From Lawsonella clevelandensis (GTDB lineage: Bacteria > Actinomycetota > Actinomycetes > Mycobacteriales > Mycobacteriaceae), in assembly GCF_003241315.1 (NCBI RefSeq), contig NZ_QFOZ01000010.1:1-53560 (forward strand): DNA of 53,560 nucleotides, written 5' to 3'. The notes below the pieces were generated by a model that had not been told where the DNA came from, made no database searches, and saw only the letters and a list, made by a program, of their open reading frames with translations. Positions 17,273 to 25,639 of this stretch are shown here, in pieces. How positions within the stretch are numbered: position 1 is the stretch's first letter; each line of letters opens with the position of its first letter. A program made the translations under genes and the position numbers.

Positions 17273-18427
17273 ATGCAATATGCTTACACCATGCACACTA
17301 TGCACAATGATGTTCCCCCACCGCTTAGCCAAATGTTTTATGATTCCCCGCATATTATTCGCCATGATGAAGCCCGTCCAACAGAGAGACATTTCATTGA
17401 CTTAGCGAGTAATAACTATCTCGGTCTAGCGAAAGACCCACGCGTTTGTGCCGCCGCACAGCAGGCAATAGAACAGTGGGGAGTAGGCGCTACCGGATCG
17501 CGCGTTGTGTGCGGCACTGTTCCGCCTCACCATGAATGCGAGGAAGCATTAGCAGACTTTCTAGGTTTCCCCGCTGCACTGCTTTTCTCCTCCGGGTATA
17601 CGGCTAATCTGGCAGCTGTTACATCATGTGTGCAGCCTGACGACACTCTTATCTGTGATGTGCGAAACCATGCCAGTCTTATCGATGCATGTCGGCTTAC
17701 TAAAGCACCACGAATAGTGTGTGACTGTACAGACCCTCGTGCTCTTACCAATGCACTCCAGTCTGCTGCGTCGGCGGTAGTGGTATGCGATGTTGTCGAT
17801 TCAACAGACGGCAGTGTCCTCGATATCGCAACTATTTACCAGGCCACGCATGCAGCAGGCGCCCTCCTTATCGCAGATTTCGCCCACGGATTGGGCACTT
17901 TAGGAGACGATGGACGTGGGAACCTACACACACTATGGGCTAGGGACATCGCGCCAGATGATTGTGTCATAACGTGTACTCTTTCGAAAGCATTGGGAAG
18001 CCAGGGCGGTGCAGTACTGTGTTCTCAGCAGTTACGGGACCATATGGTCACCACTGCTCGTTCCTTCATCTTTGATACGGCATTAGCCCCCGCGTGTGCT
18101 GCTGCGGCCACAGAAGCACTCCGTATTCTGTCCGCAGAGCCAGATCGTGTACAGGCATTACATCAGCAGATGAACATGTTTGCGCATGTCCTGGATCTAC
18201 CTGCTACACGCACAGGGGTAATGGCTATTCCGTTAGGCGATCCGGTGTCTGCATTGGAGGCGCAACGGTGTCTTAGTGCGATGGGGGTAGAGGTTGGTTG
18301 TTTCCGTCCGCCCAGTGTGCCATGGCAGCGAAGTGGGTTGCGTATTGGTGGCTGCGCCGGTTTATTTCCATCACAGGCACAACGGGCTATCAGTACCGTA
18401 AAAAATGTATTAGACCAGTTGAATTAG
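17273..18427 (+). CDS. bioF: 8-amino-7-oxononanoate synthase
   Basis: A 384-residue PLP-dependent alpha-oxoamine synthase that condenses pimeloyl thioester with alanine in biotin synthesis. Motifs: DLASNNYLGLAKDPRV near the N-terminus, GATGSRVVCGT, ADFAHGLGTLG (cofactor-binding Asp and His), and TLSKALGSQGG with the PLP lysine. The C-terminal FRPPSVPWQRSGLRI matches the family. ATG 17273 has a weak AGGTGA upstream; ATG 17291 or 17300 are alternatives. It is divergent from the menE-like gene. No other bio gene is nearby. The family also contains KBL and SPT, but length and motifs favour BioF. Confidence 0.82.
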   Translation: MQYAYTMHTMHNDVPPPLSQMFYDSPHIIRHDEARPTERHFIDLASNNYLGLAKDPRVCAAAQQAIEQWGVGATGSRVVCGTVPPHHECEEALADFLGFPAALLFSSGYTANLAAVTSCVQPDDTLICDVRNHASLIDACRLTKAPRIVCDCTDPRALTNALQSAASAVVVCDVVDSTDGSVLDIATIYQATHAAGALLIADFAHGLGTLGDDGRGNLHTLWARDIAPDDCVITCTLSKALGSQGGAVLCSQQLRDHMVTTARSFIFDTALAPACAAAATEALRILSAEPDRVQALHQQMNMFAHVLDLPATRTGVMAIPLGDPVSALEAQRCLSAMGVEVGCFRPPSVPWQRSGLRIGGCAGLFPSQAQRAISTVKNVLDQLN

Positions 18428-18539
18428 TAGATAGTGCTAAATTGCGCTAGTACTTATGTAACTATTAACAGTTGATATGTTGTCTAAAATGCCACATTTG
18501 TCTTGGGAATTAGGTAGGTGTGGTTTTAGTATGGGCGGC

Positions 18540-19061
18540 ATGAGCACTACTGAAAATCTCCCTATCGTCTACTTCCTAGGCGCTAATAATGTTGAAAAGA
18601 GCGCTATGGCGGAAGCGATTACCAATGCTCGCCACGGCCATCTTTTTAAGGCATACTCTGCAGGCACCGACTGCGAAAAGGGTCTTTCCCGAGACGCGGA
18701 TTGTGTAGCTGCCTGCGCCGAGATTGGTATCACCCTTGATGGTGTCTCCACCCCTGTTGACGAAGACCTTTTCAAAAAGGCGGATTTCGTTATCGTCGTT
18801 TCCCGCAAGATGACTGTTGATCCTGTCCCTGACATGAAGGGCGTCATTTTGCGGTGGGGTGTTGATGAACCCTCCGAGCAAGGCATCACCGGACGTGAGC
18901 GTGCCAACCTACTCCGCGACTACCTCATTCGTCGCGTTGACGCACTCGCTGTTGGCGCCATGACAAGTGATGGAACCCTCCGCTCCGGCTACCGCGGAGA
19001 GGACATTCTCGACCAAACCGGTGGAGAGAAATCCAGTCGTCGTCTCACTGGCGTCAAGTAA
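18540..19061 (+). CDS. Low-molecular-weight phosphatase/ArsC-like protein lacking catalytic residues
   Basis: A 173-residue protein with the low-molecular-weight tyrosine-phosphatase / arsenate-reductase fold: an N-terminal beta-loop-helix (IVYFLGANNVEKSAMAEAI), AYSAGTDCEKG in the second strand region, and WGVDEPSEQGITGRERANLL matching the family's late W.-DP stretch. The catalytic loop should read C-x5-R-S, but here it is G14-ANNVE-K20-S, so both the nucleophilic Cys and the phosphate-binding Arg are missing. The frame is intact, arguing against decay. A binding or regulatory pseudo-enzyme is likely. ATG 18540 is used; ATG 18531 and 18477 are in frame. Confidence 0.7.
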   Translation: MSTTENLPIVYFLGANNVEKSAMAEAITNARHGHLFKAYSAGTDCEKGLSRDADCVAACAEIGITLDGVSTPVDEDLFKKADFVIVVSRKMTVDPVPDMKGVILRWGVDEPSEQGITGRERANLLRDYLIRRVDALAVGAMTSDGTLRSGYRGEDILDQTGGEKSSRRLTGVK

Positions 19062-19097
19062 TTCACGCACCCAGTCATTCACCTGTACCAATTATTG

Positions 19098-19136
19098 AGG
19101 AAGTCCCCCGCAGCCTACTGTGGGGGACTTCCTTTG
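19098..19136. terminator. Terminator after the phosphatase-like gene
   Basis: A 12-bp stem AGGAAGTCCCCC (19098-19109) pairs with 19122-19133, extendable by a few inner pairs, and is followed by TTTG. It separates the gene from prfB. Confidence 0.8.
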
Positions 19137-19179
19137 TCTCTGCTACCACCTGGTAGTGTGCAGCCGGTATCCTGGCTCT

Positions 19180-20307
19180 ATGACCCCTGAAATTTCCGCT
19201 GATATTGAGGATCTTAAAAGCCGGCTTGTTTCCATTGAAAAAGTTCTTAACCCGGAAGAATTACGCCGCCGGGTGGAGGAATTAGAGCAAAAGGCCGCCG
19301 ATCCAGACTTGTGGAATGACCAGGATTACGCCCAGCACGTCACCAGCCAACTTTCTCAGACACAGGCGCAGCTGAGAAAAATGACGTCTCTACGCGACCG
19401 GCTCAATGATCTCCCCGTCATGTACGAGTTAGCAGAAGAAGAGGACGACGCGGCTGCACAGCAGGACGCCAATGATCTTGCCGATGCGGAGCGAAGCGCA
19501 CTGCGGACGGATATTGAATCTGCAGAAATAACCACACTGCTATCCGGTGAGTTAGATGAACGTGATGCCGTCGTTAACATTCGTTCCGGGGCGGGCGGTG
19601 TTGACGCTGCAGACTTCGCAGAAATGTTGCTGCGTATGTATATTCGCTGGGCGGAAAAACGGGGGGCAAAAGTCGATTTATATGACACTTCCTATGCGGA
19701 AGAAGCCGGCATTAAATCGGCCACGTTCGTCGTGCATGAGCCGTATGCGTATGGAACCCTCTCCGTAGAACAGGGTACGCATCGCCTTGTTCGTCTCAGC
19801 CCCTTCGACAATGCACACCGCCGGCAAACATCCTTTGCAGAGGTAGAAGTACTGCCGGTCGTGGAACAGACTGATCATATCGATATTCCCGACTCGGATA
19901 TCCGCGTAGACGTGTACCATTCGTCCGGTCCTGGCGGGCAGTCGGTGAACACCACGGATTCTGCAGTACGCATAACGCACTTTCCCACTGGCATTGTTGT
20001 TACCTGCCAGAATGAGAAATCCCAGCTACAAAATAAGGCGGCTGCTATGGCAGTGCTGCAATCTCGCCTTCTAGAAAAGAAGCGCCAGGAGGAGAAGGAG
20101 GCGCTGCGGGAACTTGGTACCGGCGGTAATGCCAGCTGGGGTAACCAAATGCGCTCCTACGTATTGCACCCCTACCAGATGGTGAAGGATCTGCGAACCG
20201 GCTACGAGGTGAATAATCCGCAGGCGGTCCTCGATGGCGATATTGATGGTTTTTTGGAGTCCGGTATTCGCTGGCGCGCAACTGGCGAAGCAGATGCACA
20301 AAACTGA
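19180..20307 (+). CDS. prfB: Peptide chain release factor 2
   Basis: Release factor 2, 375 residues, which terminates translation at UGA and UAA. The codon-recognition motif SPF (207-209) identifies RF2 rather than RF1 (which has PxT), and the GGQ catalytic motif is at 252-254 in SGPGGQSVN. The reading frame is continuous from ATG 19180, so there is no programmed frameshift of the E. coli kind. The first ATG has no clear ribosome binding site. It heads the conserved run prfB-mscS-(Pro-rich)-ftsE-ftsX-smpB seen in mycobacteria. Confidence 0.95.
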   Translation: MTPEISADIEDLKSRLVSIEKVLNPEELRRRVEELEQKAADPDLWNDQDYAQHVTSQLSQTQAQLRKMTSLRDRLNDLPVMYELAEEEDDAAAQQDANDLADAERSALRTDIESAEITTLLSGELDERDAVVNIRSGAGGVDAADFAEMLLRMYIRWAEKRGAKVDLYDTSYAEEAGIKSATFVVHEPYAYGTLSVEQGTHRLVRLSPFDNAHRRQTSFAEVEVLPVVEQTDHIDIPDSDIRVDVYHSSGPGGQSVNTTDSAVRITHFPTGIVVTCQNEKSQLQNKAAAMAVLQSRLLEKKRQEEKEALRELGTGGNASWGNQMRSYVLHPYQMVKDLRTGYEVNNPQAVLDGDIDGFLESGIRWRATGEADAQN

Positions 20308-20367
20308 GAGAATAACTCGTTAAGCTGTTAGCTGCCCCGAATATATCGTGTGGGAAGAGAGATTATT

Positions 20368-21306
20368 ATGTCTAAGTCTTGGTGGGTTTCTGTTGTCACC
20401 TGGCTTGGTACCCAGGGGCTGCAAATCCTCCTCATCATTATTGGGTCCATTCTGCTGGCTCGTCTGGCCGGGTTCGTTAGTCACCGTGTAACACGCAGTA
20501 TTGCGCGGGGAGAAAAAGACCGCGACAGTCTCGTCCAGTCAGAAACCGCGAAGCACCGTTATGCGGTGGCACAAGTTATTACCTATGTGGTGGTGGCTCT
20601 TATTGTCGTCGTTGCGGCAGTAGGGGTTGTTGACCGTCTAGGGGTGTCGCTGACCTCCCTTGTGGCACCCGCTACCGTGCTTGGTGCTGCCCTCGGTTTC
20701 GGTGCGCAGCGTGTTGTCCAAGATTTTCTTGCCGGATTTTTTGTGGTGACGGAACGCCATTATGGGTACGGCGACGTAGTGACCATTTGGATTTCCGGGT
20801 GTATTGAACCGGCAGAAGGCACAGTAGAAGACGTCACCTTACGCATTACCCGAGTGCGCACCGCAGATGGTGAAGTTGTCACCGTCCCCAATGGGCAGAT
20901 CATTAAAACAATTAACCGTTCTAAAGACTGGGCGCGTGCAGTTGTTGACGTACCAGTGCGGAATCAGTTTATTTCTGAGGCTACGCAACAATTGCATGAC
21001 CTCTGCGACGACATTATTAAAGAGCAGCATTTCCGGGATCTTCTACTTGATAAACCCACTGTTATTGGGGTGGAAGAAATTGGTTCGGAAGAAACGGTAT
21101 TGCGTATTGTGGCCCGTTCTCTTCCCGGTAAACAGTTTGAAGTATCCCGCGAATTGCGGGCACGAGTAGCCCGTAGACTCGCTGATCTGGGAGTGGACTC
21201 CACCAAAGTTCACGCAGTGGACTCCATAGGAGATACCGGCACTAGTGTTTCCGAAAACAGTGAGGACGCTACTGCTTCTGCGGGTGTTGGAGAGGAGGAT
21301 GACTAA
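20368..21306 (+). CDS. MscS family small-conductance mechanosensitive channel
   Basis: A 312-residue membrane channel that releases solutes under turgor stress. An N-terminal helix (about 10-32), a second (about 68-90) and the glycine/alanine-rich pore helix VAPATVLGAALGFGAQRVVQDFLAGF (split across about 105-130) precede the MscS beta domain (YGYGDVVTI ... VPNGQIIKTINRS). ATG 20368 is preferred over GTG 20350 because GGAAGAGAG precedes it. The stop codon overlaps the next start by one base (TAATG). Corresponds in position to Rv3104c. Confidence 0.9.
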   Translation: MSKSWWVSVVTWLGTQGLQILLIIIGSILLARLAGFVSHRVTRSIARGEKDRDSLVQSETAKHRYAVAQVITYVVVALIVVVAAVGVVDRLGVSLTSLVAPATVLGAALGFGAQRVVQDFLAGFFVVTERHYGYGDVVTIWISGCIEPAEGTVEDVTLRITRVRTADGEVVTVPNGQIIKTINRSKDWARAVVDVPVRNQFISEATQQLHDLCDDIIKEQHFRDLLLDKPTVIGVEEIGSEETVLRIVARSLPGKQFEVSRELRARVARRLADLGVDSTKVHAVDSIGDTGTSVSENSEDATASAGVGEEDD

Positions 21307-21803
21307 TGGAGGAGAAAGGAACTGCAGAAACAACAGCAACGGAAACAGTAAAACACCTGCCGACAAAAGATGAGCACGCGTTCGGTACACATCTTAAAGA
21401 AGAACATAGCCGTGAGCATCGCGGAAAAACCACGTCAACTATCATCCTCACAGTTGTTTTTATTGCGCTACTAGCAACATATATTTATCTCCACGGATCA
21501 GACCGTTTCGACGTTTTTCAGCCAAAACCAACAAGCAGTACCGTACAGCCCGTTCCCATCATTCCCTGGGAAGATTACAAGAAGCAGCATCCGCAGCAAT
21601 CGTCAACGCCGCAGCCATCGGTCACATCGCCGCAACCGAGTGATAGTTCCACACCATCAAAGACACCCGCTGAGCCTTCACCAGGGGAGAGTACGGGTGA
21701 GAATGGGGCAGAGACTCGGCAGCTGTTCCCGCCGGTACACGCACCGGATAATAACGAGCCATCGGCGCCGCCGTCATCCCCAGACTCTGCTGCACGGCCA
21801 TAG
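21306..21803 (+). CDS. Proline-rich single-pass membrane protein
   Basis: A 165-residue protein with a charged N-terminus (about 1-45), one transmembrane helix (TIILTVVFIALLATYIYL, about 47-65) and a Pro/Ser/Thr-rich tail that should be extracytoplasmic. It is in the position of Rv3103c, described in mycobacteria as a hypothetical proline-rich membrane protein between the MscS-like gene and ftsE. Translation is coupled to mscS (TAATG overlap). A link to FtsEX or the channel is suggested only by position. The stop codon lies within a 20-bp tandem repeat. Confidence 0.75.
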   Translation: MEEKGTAETTATETVKHLPTKDEHAFGTHLKEEHSREHRGKTTSTIILTVVFIALLATYIYLHGSDRFDVFQPKPTSSTVQPVPIIPWEDYKKQHPQQSSTPQPSVTSPQPSDSSTPSKTPAEPSPGESTGENGAETRQLFPPVHAPDNNEPSAPPSSPDSAARP

Positions 21804-21824
21804 GCTCTGCCACACGGCCATAGT
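21785..21824. repeat. 20-bp tandem duplication over a stop codon
   Basis: CTCTGCTGCACGGCCATAGG (21785-21804) is followed directly by CTCTGCCACACGGCCATAGT (21805-21824), 17 of 20 identical. The first unit contains the TAG of the Pro-rich protein gene; the second repeats CCATAG downstream. Confidence 0.85.
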
Positions 21825-21893
21825 GTCAGTTTTCCCTTATCTTATGAGTTTGGTGGCACTAACCCCTACAAACCTTTTAGAGTGATAACCGTG

Positions 21894-22580
21894 ATGATCG
21901 ACGTTCAGAATGTATCAGTTGAATACCGAGGCGCCACCCGCCCCGCGCTCGACAGTGTCAGTTTTCAAGTAGATAAAGGCGAATTCGCTTTTATTATCGG
22001 GCCATCTGGTTCAGGTAAATCTACTGTGCTATCTGCACTCCTCGCAGACCAGAAGATCCGTTCAGGCACCATCACGGTTGCCGGCCAGCGAGTAGATAAA
22101 CTCCGCGGCGGGGCAATCTCGCGTTACCGTCGAAACATTGGGTGCGTATTCCAGGATTATCGCCTGCTGGAACGCATGACAGTGGAAGAGAATGTTGCTT
22201 TCGCACTACGTGTTATTGGTAAACGGGATCGCTTTATTAAGGATGCCGTGCCCGAGGCCCTCGATATGGTGGGTCTAGCAGGTAAAGGACGTCGATTCCC
22301 CAACGAACTTTCCGGTGGTGAACAACAGCGGGTTGCTATTGCGCGCGCATTCGTTAACCATCCACTCGTTCTGCTGGCCGATGAGCCCACAGGTAATCTA
22401 GACCGTGCAACTAGTGACGAGATTGTCTCTTTGCTGCAGAAGATTAACCGCACTGGGACAACTATTCTCATGGCCACGCACGACGATCGTATTGTTGACG
22501 AACTGCGTCAACACGTTATTGAGATGCGTCACGGCAAAGTTGTTCGTGATGAAATGTCCGGCGTCTATGGGCGCGTGTAA
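21894..22580 (+). CDS. ftsE: Cell division ATP-binding protein FtsE
   Basis: The ABC ATPase partner of FtsX, 228 residues. Walker A GPSGSGKST (about 36-44), Q-loop FQDYRL, signature LSGGEQQR, Walker B VLLADEPTGNLD and switch His in MATHDD are all intact. FtsEX transmits ATP-driven changes to periplasmic peptidoglycan hydrolases (RipC in mycobacteria). ATG 21894 gives the usual length; GTG 21882 and 21891 are in frame. It is followed 11 bases later by ftsX. Confidence 0.95.
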   Translation: MIDVQNVSVEYRGATRPALDSVSFQVDKGEFAFIIGPSGSGKSTVLSALLADQKIRSGTITVAGQRVDKLRGGAISRYRRNIGCVFQDYRLLERMTVEENVAFALRVIGKRDRFIKDAVPEALDMVGLAGKGRRFPNELSGGEQQRVAIARAFVNHPLVLLADEPTGNLDRATSDEIVSLLQKINRTGTTILMATHDDRIVDELRQHVIEMRHGKVVRDEMSGVYGRV

Positions 22581-22591
22581 GGAGCCTACCA

Positions 22592-23539
22592 ATGAATGCA
22601 AAGTTTCTTTTCGGTGAGGCTTTCCGAGGGCTACGACGTAATCTCACCATTACATTCGCCATGATCGTCACAGCCTCCATCTCCCTCGTAATGCTGGGTG
22701 TGGGCATTCTGATTGCGGGAATGGCCGATAATTCTAAACAAGAATGGGTTGATCGTACTGAAATCTCCATTTTTGTTGAGTCAACAGTTGCTGTGAAAGA
22801 CGCTGACTGCTCCAAGAGTGGGTGTGGTGACCTCCGCAGCGCCCTTCTTGACACAAAGGGAGTGAAGTCAGTCCGCTACCGTAACCAGCAACAATCACTT
22901 GATGTTGGTAAAAAAACCGCCCGCGCCGACACTGCTGAACTATTCGATCGGGCGCAGGTTGACGCTATGCCCGGTACACTATTAGTGAAGCTAGACGGCG
23001 AAAACACGGATACTACTCCGGTAGAGACAACTGTGGCTCGTTTCCCAGATGTGGCTCAACCTGCAGTGCAGGCGCATAGTGGACAGCCGGCAATCTATAT
23101 TTCAGATTCCCGAGAGCTCATTAATCGTCTTTTCAGTTTCCTCGATCTCACCCGGAATGGTGCATACGCACTTGCCGGCTTCCTTGGTCTAGGCGCTATT
23201 GCCCTTATTGCCAATATGGTGCAGATGGCCGCCTTCACCCGCCGTAAAACTACACAAATTATGCGCCTTGTCGGTGCCAGTAGAACTACTGTTACAGCTC
23301 CCTTCACACTAGAAGTTGTCATGAGCTCCTTCATTGGCTCCCTGGTAGCTATCGCTGGCTTATTCGCCGTGCATGCCTGGATACTGACACCACTTTTAAA
23401 GAACGTGTGGGAAGGCAGGGCGATAGCGCAGATAACTGCCGCAGATGTGGGGCTTGTGTCCCCCATCCTTATCCTTGTTGCAGTTATTGGTGCCGCACTG
23501 ACATCAGTAGTGGTACTACCTATTTACGTGCGGCGATAA
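22592..23539 (+). CDS. ftsX: Cell division membrane protein FtsX
   Basis: A 315-residue permease-type subunit of FtsEX. One N-terminal helix (about 22-44), an extracellular domain (about 45-185, containing NTDTTPVETTVARFPDV), then three helices; the RLVGASRTTVTAPFTLE segment is typical of FtsX/MacB-type proteins. ATG 22592 follows AAGGAGCC. Two cysteines in the extracellular domain (DCSKSGCGDL) may form a disulfide, an inference. Confidence 0.93.
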   Translation: MNAKFLFGEAFRGLRRNLTITFAMIVTASISLVMLGVGILIAGMADNSKQEWVDRTEISIFVESTVAVKDADCSKSGCGDLRSALLDTKGVKSVRYRNQQQSLDVGKKTARADTAELFDRAQVDAMPGTLLVKLDGENTDTTPVETTVARFPDVAQPAVQAHSGQPAIYISDSRELINRLFSFLDLTRNGAYALAGFLGLGAIALIANMVQMAAFTRRKTTQIMRLVGASRTTVTAPFTLEVVMSSFIGSLVAIAGLFAVHAWILTPLLKNVWEGRAIAQITAADVGLVSPILILVAVIGAALTSVVVLPIYVRR

Positions 23540-23573
23540 GTGCGGTAATAGGGTAGTGAAGTAGTGGTATTAG

Positions 23574-24098
23574 ATGGGTAAAAAGTCGAAAAAGGCCCAG
23601 CAGAAAAAAGCTGCTGAATTGGCGAAAAATGGTGGCAATTTTACTGTTGCCACTAACCGCTCTGCCCGCCATAACTACAACATTCTGGACACCTATGAAG
23701 TTGGCATTATGTTGGTGGGCACCGAGGTCAAAAGTCTACGGGAAGGCAAAGCCTCCCTGGTGGACGCCTGGGCATCCATTGATGACGGGGAACTGTGGCT
23801 CCGCGGCCTCCATATTCCCGAATACTCGTACGGAACCTGGACGAACCATTCCCCGCGCCGCACCCGCAAACTGCTTGCCCACCGCCGCGAAATTGACTAC
23901 CTACAAGGTAAGATCCGCGATGGCCACCTTACTTTAGTGCCGCTAAAACTGTACTTTAAAGATGGTCTATGCAAAGTGGAATTAGGCCTTGCAGAAGGTA
24001 AGAAAGCGCACGATAAGCGGCAGGATCTGGCACGCCGCCAGGCTGAGCGCGATGTTATCCGGGAACTTGGCCGGCGTGTGAAAGGCATGCCCGGATAA
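23574..24098 (+). CDS. smpB: SsrA-binding protein SmpB
   Basis: A 174-residue tmRNA partner that delivers tmRNA to stalled ribosomes. The N-terminal NRSARHNYNILDTYEVGIMLVGTEVKSLR is typical (about residues 27-56), followed by GELWLRGLHIPEY and a basic C-terminal tail (KAHDKRQDLARRQAERDV) that mimics mRNA in the ribosome. The extra Lys/Ala-rich first 20 residues are common in actinobacteria. Its RNA partner ssrA lies about 90 bases downstream. Confidence 0.95.
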   Translation: MGKKSKKAQQKKAAELAKNGGNFTVATNRSARHNYNILDTYEVGIMLVGTEVKSLREGKASLVDAWASIDDGELWLRGLHIPEYSYGTWTNHSPRRTRKLLAHRREIDYLQGKIRDGHLTLVPLKLYFKDGLCKVELGLAEGKKAHDKRQDLARRQAERDVIRELGRRVKGMPG

Positions 24099-24115
24099 AA
24101 ATATTCTGCAGCCTA

Positions 24116-24144
24116 TTGACCATACCTTCACTATTGGATATCCT
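24116..24144 (+). promoter_or_regulatory. Candidate sigma-70-type promoter of ssrA
   Basis: TTGACC (24116-24121) and TATCCT (24139-24144) are separated by 17 bases, about 45 bases before the mature tmRNA 5' end. A small hairpin (24149-24171) would lie in the trimmed leader. Confidence 0.45.
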
Positions 24145-24189
24145 GAAATATCGCCTGATTTTCAGGTGATAAGCCTTTTGGTTTTCTGA

Positions 24190-24560
24190 GGGGCTGAACG
24201 GTTTCGACTACGTATGTTGCGTCAGGAGAAGCGTGCCGGTGCAGGCTAGAGACCACCGTAAGCGTCGTAGCACCTTATTAAGCGCCGAAAATACTCAGCG
24301 CGACTACGCTCTCGCTGCTTAATAGCGACAGCTAGTCTGTGGGCCCGGAAGTGTCTCCGATCCGGTGTTTTCCCACATCATCAAGGGGGCTTACTGCTAA
24401 CTGCGGCTACGGCAGGTGGCAGGACATCACACAGTAGCTGGGTTCGCCTTCCGGGCTTGTGAGCGTGCTCCGGAGAACCAAGTAAGGGCGTAGTTCACTG
24501 CGCACGGAGAAGTCCTGGCAAAGCTGCGGAGGACCCGGGTTCAATTCCCGGCAGCTCCAC
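24190..24560 (+). ncRNA. ssrA: tmRNA (trans-translation RNA)
   Basis: The 5' end GGGGCTGAACGGTTTCGAC pairs with the 3' end CAGCTCCA to form the tRNA-like acceptor, with the T arm GGGTTCAATTCCC at the 3' side. The tag reading frame begins at 24284 and reads AENTQRDYALAA with stop TAA at 24320-24322; the QRDYALAA end is typical of corynebacteria and mycobacteria. CCA is not fully encoded. It lies just after smpB and just before a terminator. Confidence 0.95.
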
Positions 24561-24567
24561 AATTTGC

Positions 24568-24603
24568 AAATCCCCTAGTCAGCAACGACCAGGGGATTTC
24601 TTT
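24568..24603. terminator. Terminator of tmRNA
   Basis: AAATCCCCTAGTC and GACCAGGGGATTT pair around AGCAAC with one bulge, followed by CTTT. A nearly identical hairpin (AAATCCCCTGGTC...) follows tRNA-Ala at 29773, and the sequence after both (CTTTATTTGTGCTG) is also shared. Confidence 0.85.
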
Positions 24604-24649
24604 ATGTCGTCTTTATTTGTGCTGGTAGTAGCTCTAATAGGTGTGGCGG

Positions 24650-25517
24650 CTAGGAGGCGTAAATCGTTAAGCCCCAGCGTTGTATGGCTGGCTCAATAGA
24701 CTGCGCACTTACACGTGTAGAGTCGTCCGGTTGCAGATAAGAAATAATGCCTGTGGCATAAATATTATCGTCGACCAGGCCGTAGACGGGGCCGCCGGAG
24801 TCTCCATGGTCAACATAGCCGCGGAATTGGATAATTCCACTTTGCGTGTAGTTCAGGTATGCGCCGCAGGATTGGCCTGTGCGGAATCCTAGATGGCACA
24901 CGCGTGGGCGTTGATCGTTAAGTTCATCAAGGGATAACCAGCCGTGTAGCTTTTGCGTGAATGGCATTGCCGCAGTGACGTAGTTTGTATTGTAGAGCTC
25001 GATGAGACCATAATCGGCTCCGCCTGTTTGGATGTATGTGGACTCTACCATCTCGCCGATGGTTGTCTGGTTTCCTTGAGAGTCGCTGACTGCGAAGCGG
25101 TTTCCGACGTGACCGCAGTGTCCGGCGGTGAGAATAAAGCGTCGCTGTTCGCGCCCTACAATCCAGCCAGTGGAGCATGCTGTGCTTTGATCAATGTTTA
25201 TTATTTGTCCACCGGGAATGACTTTGCCTGGGTAATTAAGCCAGGCCCATTCCTCACTACTGTGATAGATAGGGGAATCTGAACTCCCATCTGGTGAAAA
25301 TGTTTGGTCGTCGTCAGTATCGTCGTCCGTGAAGGGTGTGGAGTGGGAATGGTGAATATCTTCCTGCTCTTCATCATCGTCGGAGCTGGATGTGTATGGG
25401 GATAGAGCACTGTAAGCACTGTAAAGTCCGCAGCCGCTGAGGGGGGAGGAGAACAGCGATAATTGCGAACATTATTAGTGCGCATCTGTGCCATGGTGGG
25501 ATGGGAGTTTTTTGCAT
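24650..25517 (-). pseudogene. S1 (trypsin-like) protease lipoprotein, frameshifted in a G6 tract
   Basis: The protease frame is open from about 25465 to the stop at 24650 and contains TAGHC (His), GADYGLIEL (Asp) and HGDSGGPV (Ser) of the S1 triad, but it has no start codon before residue MVEST. In another frame ATG 25517 begins MQKTPIPPWHRCALIM, then FAIIAVLL. Removing one base from the G6 tract at 25441-25446 joins the two into a 288-residue protein whose signal peptide ends VLLPLSGC, a good lipobox. The paralogue at 29890-30729 has VLLPLSS at the same place, which supports the join. After the lipobox comes an Asp/Glu/His-rich spacer. It may be a pseudogene, a phase-variable gene, or a sequencing error. 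Confidence 0.8.
25441..25446. other. G6 homopolymer at the frameshift site
   Basis: Six G on this strand (C6 in the gene). Five would restore the reading frame of the lipoprotein protease. Homopolymers in signal-peptide regions are common sites of slipped-strand on/off switching. Confidence 0.7.
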
Positions 25518-25639
25518 AGCGAAAACTTAATTTATCATATTTCTTTCTTATTAACCGTAGCTGCTTTGTGGGGCCTTTTGAAAAATCTTGGCAAAATCTT
25601 GGCACGAGTATGGCACTGTGTAGAGTGGTGGGGATACGG

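Noticed and set aside
19120..19300. Programmed frameshift in prfB
   Set aside because: The reading frame is continuous from the start through GGQ; no internal CTT-TGA site is needed.
24680..25282. Plus-strand frames across the first protease
   Set aside because: Antisense shadows; the minus strand carries the S1 protease motifs.
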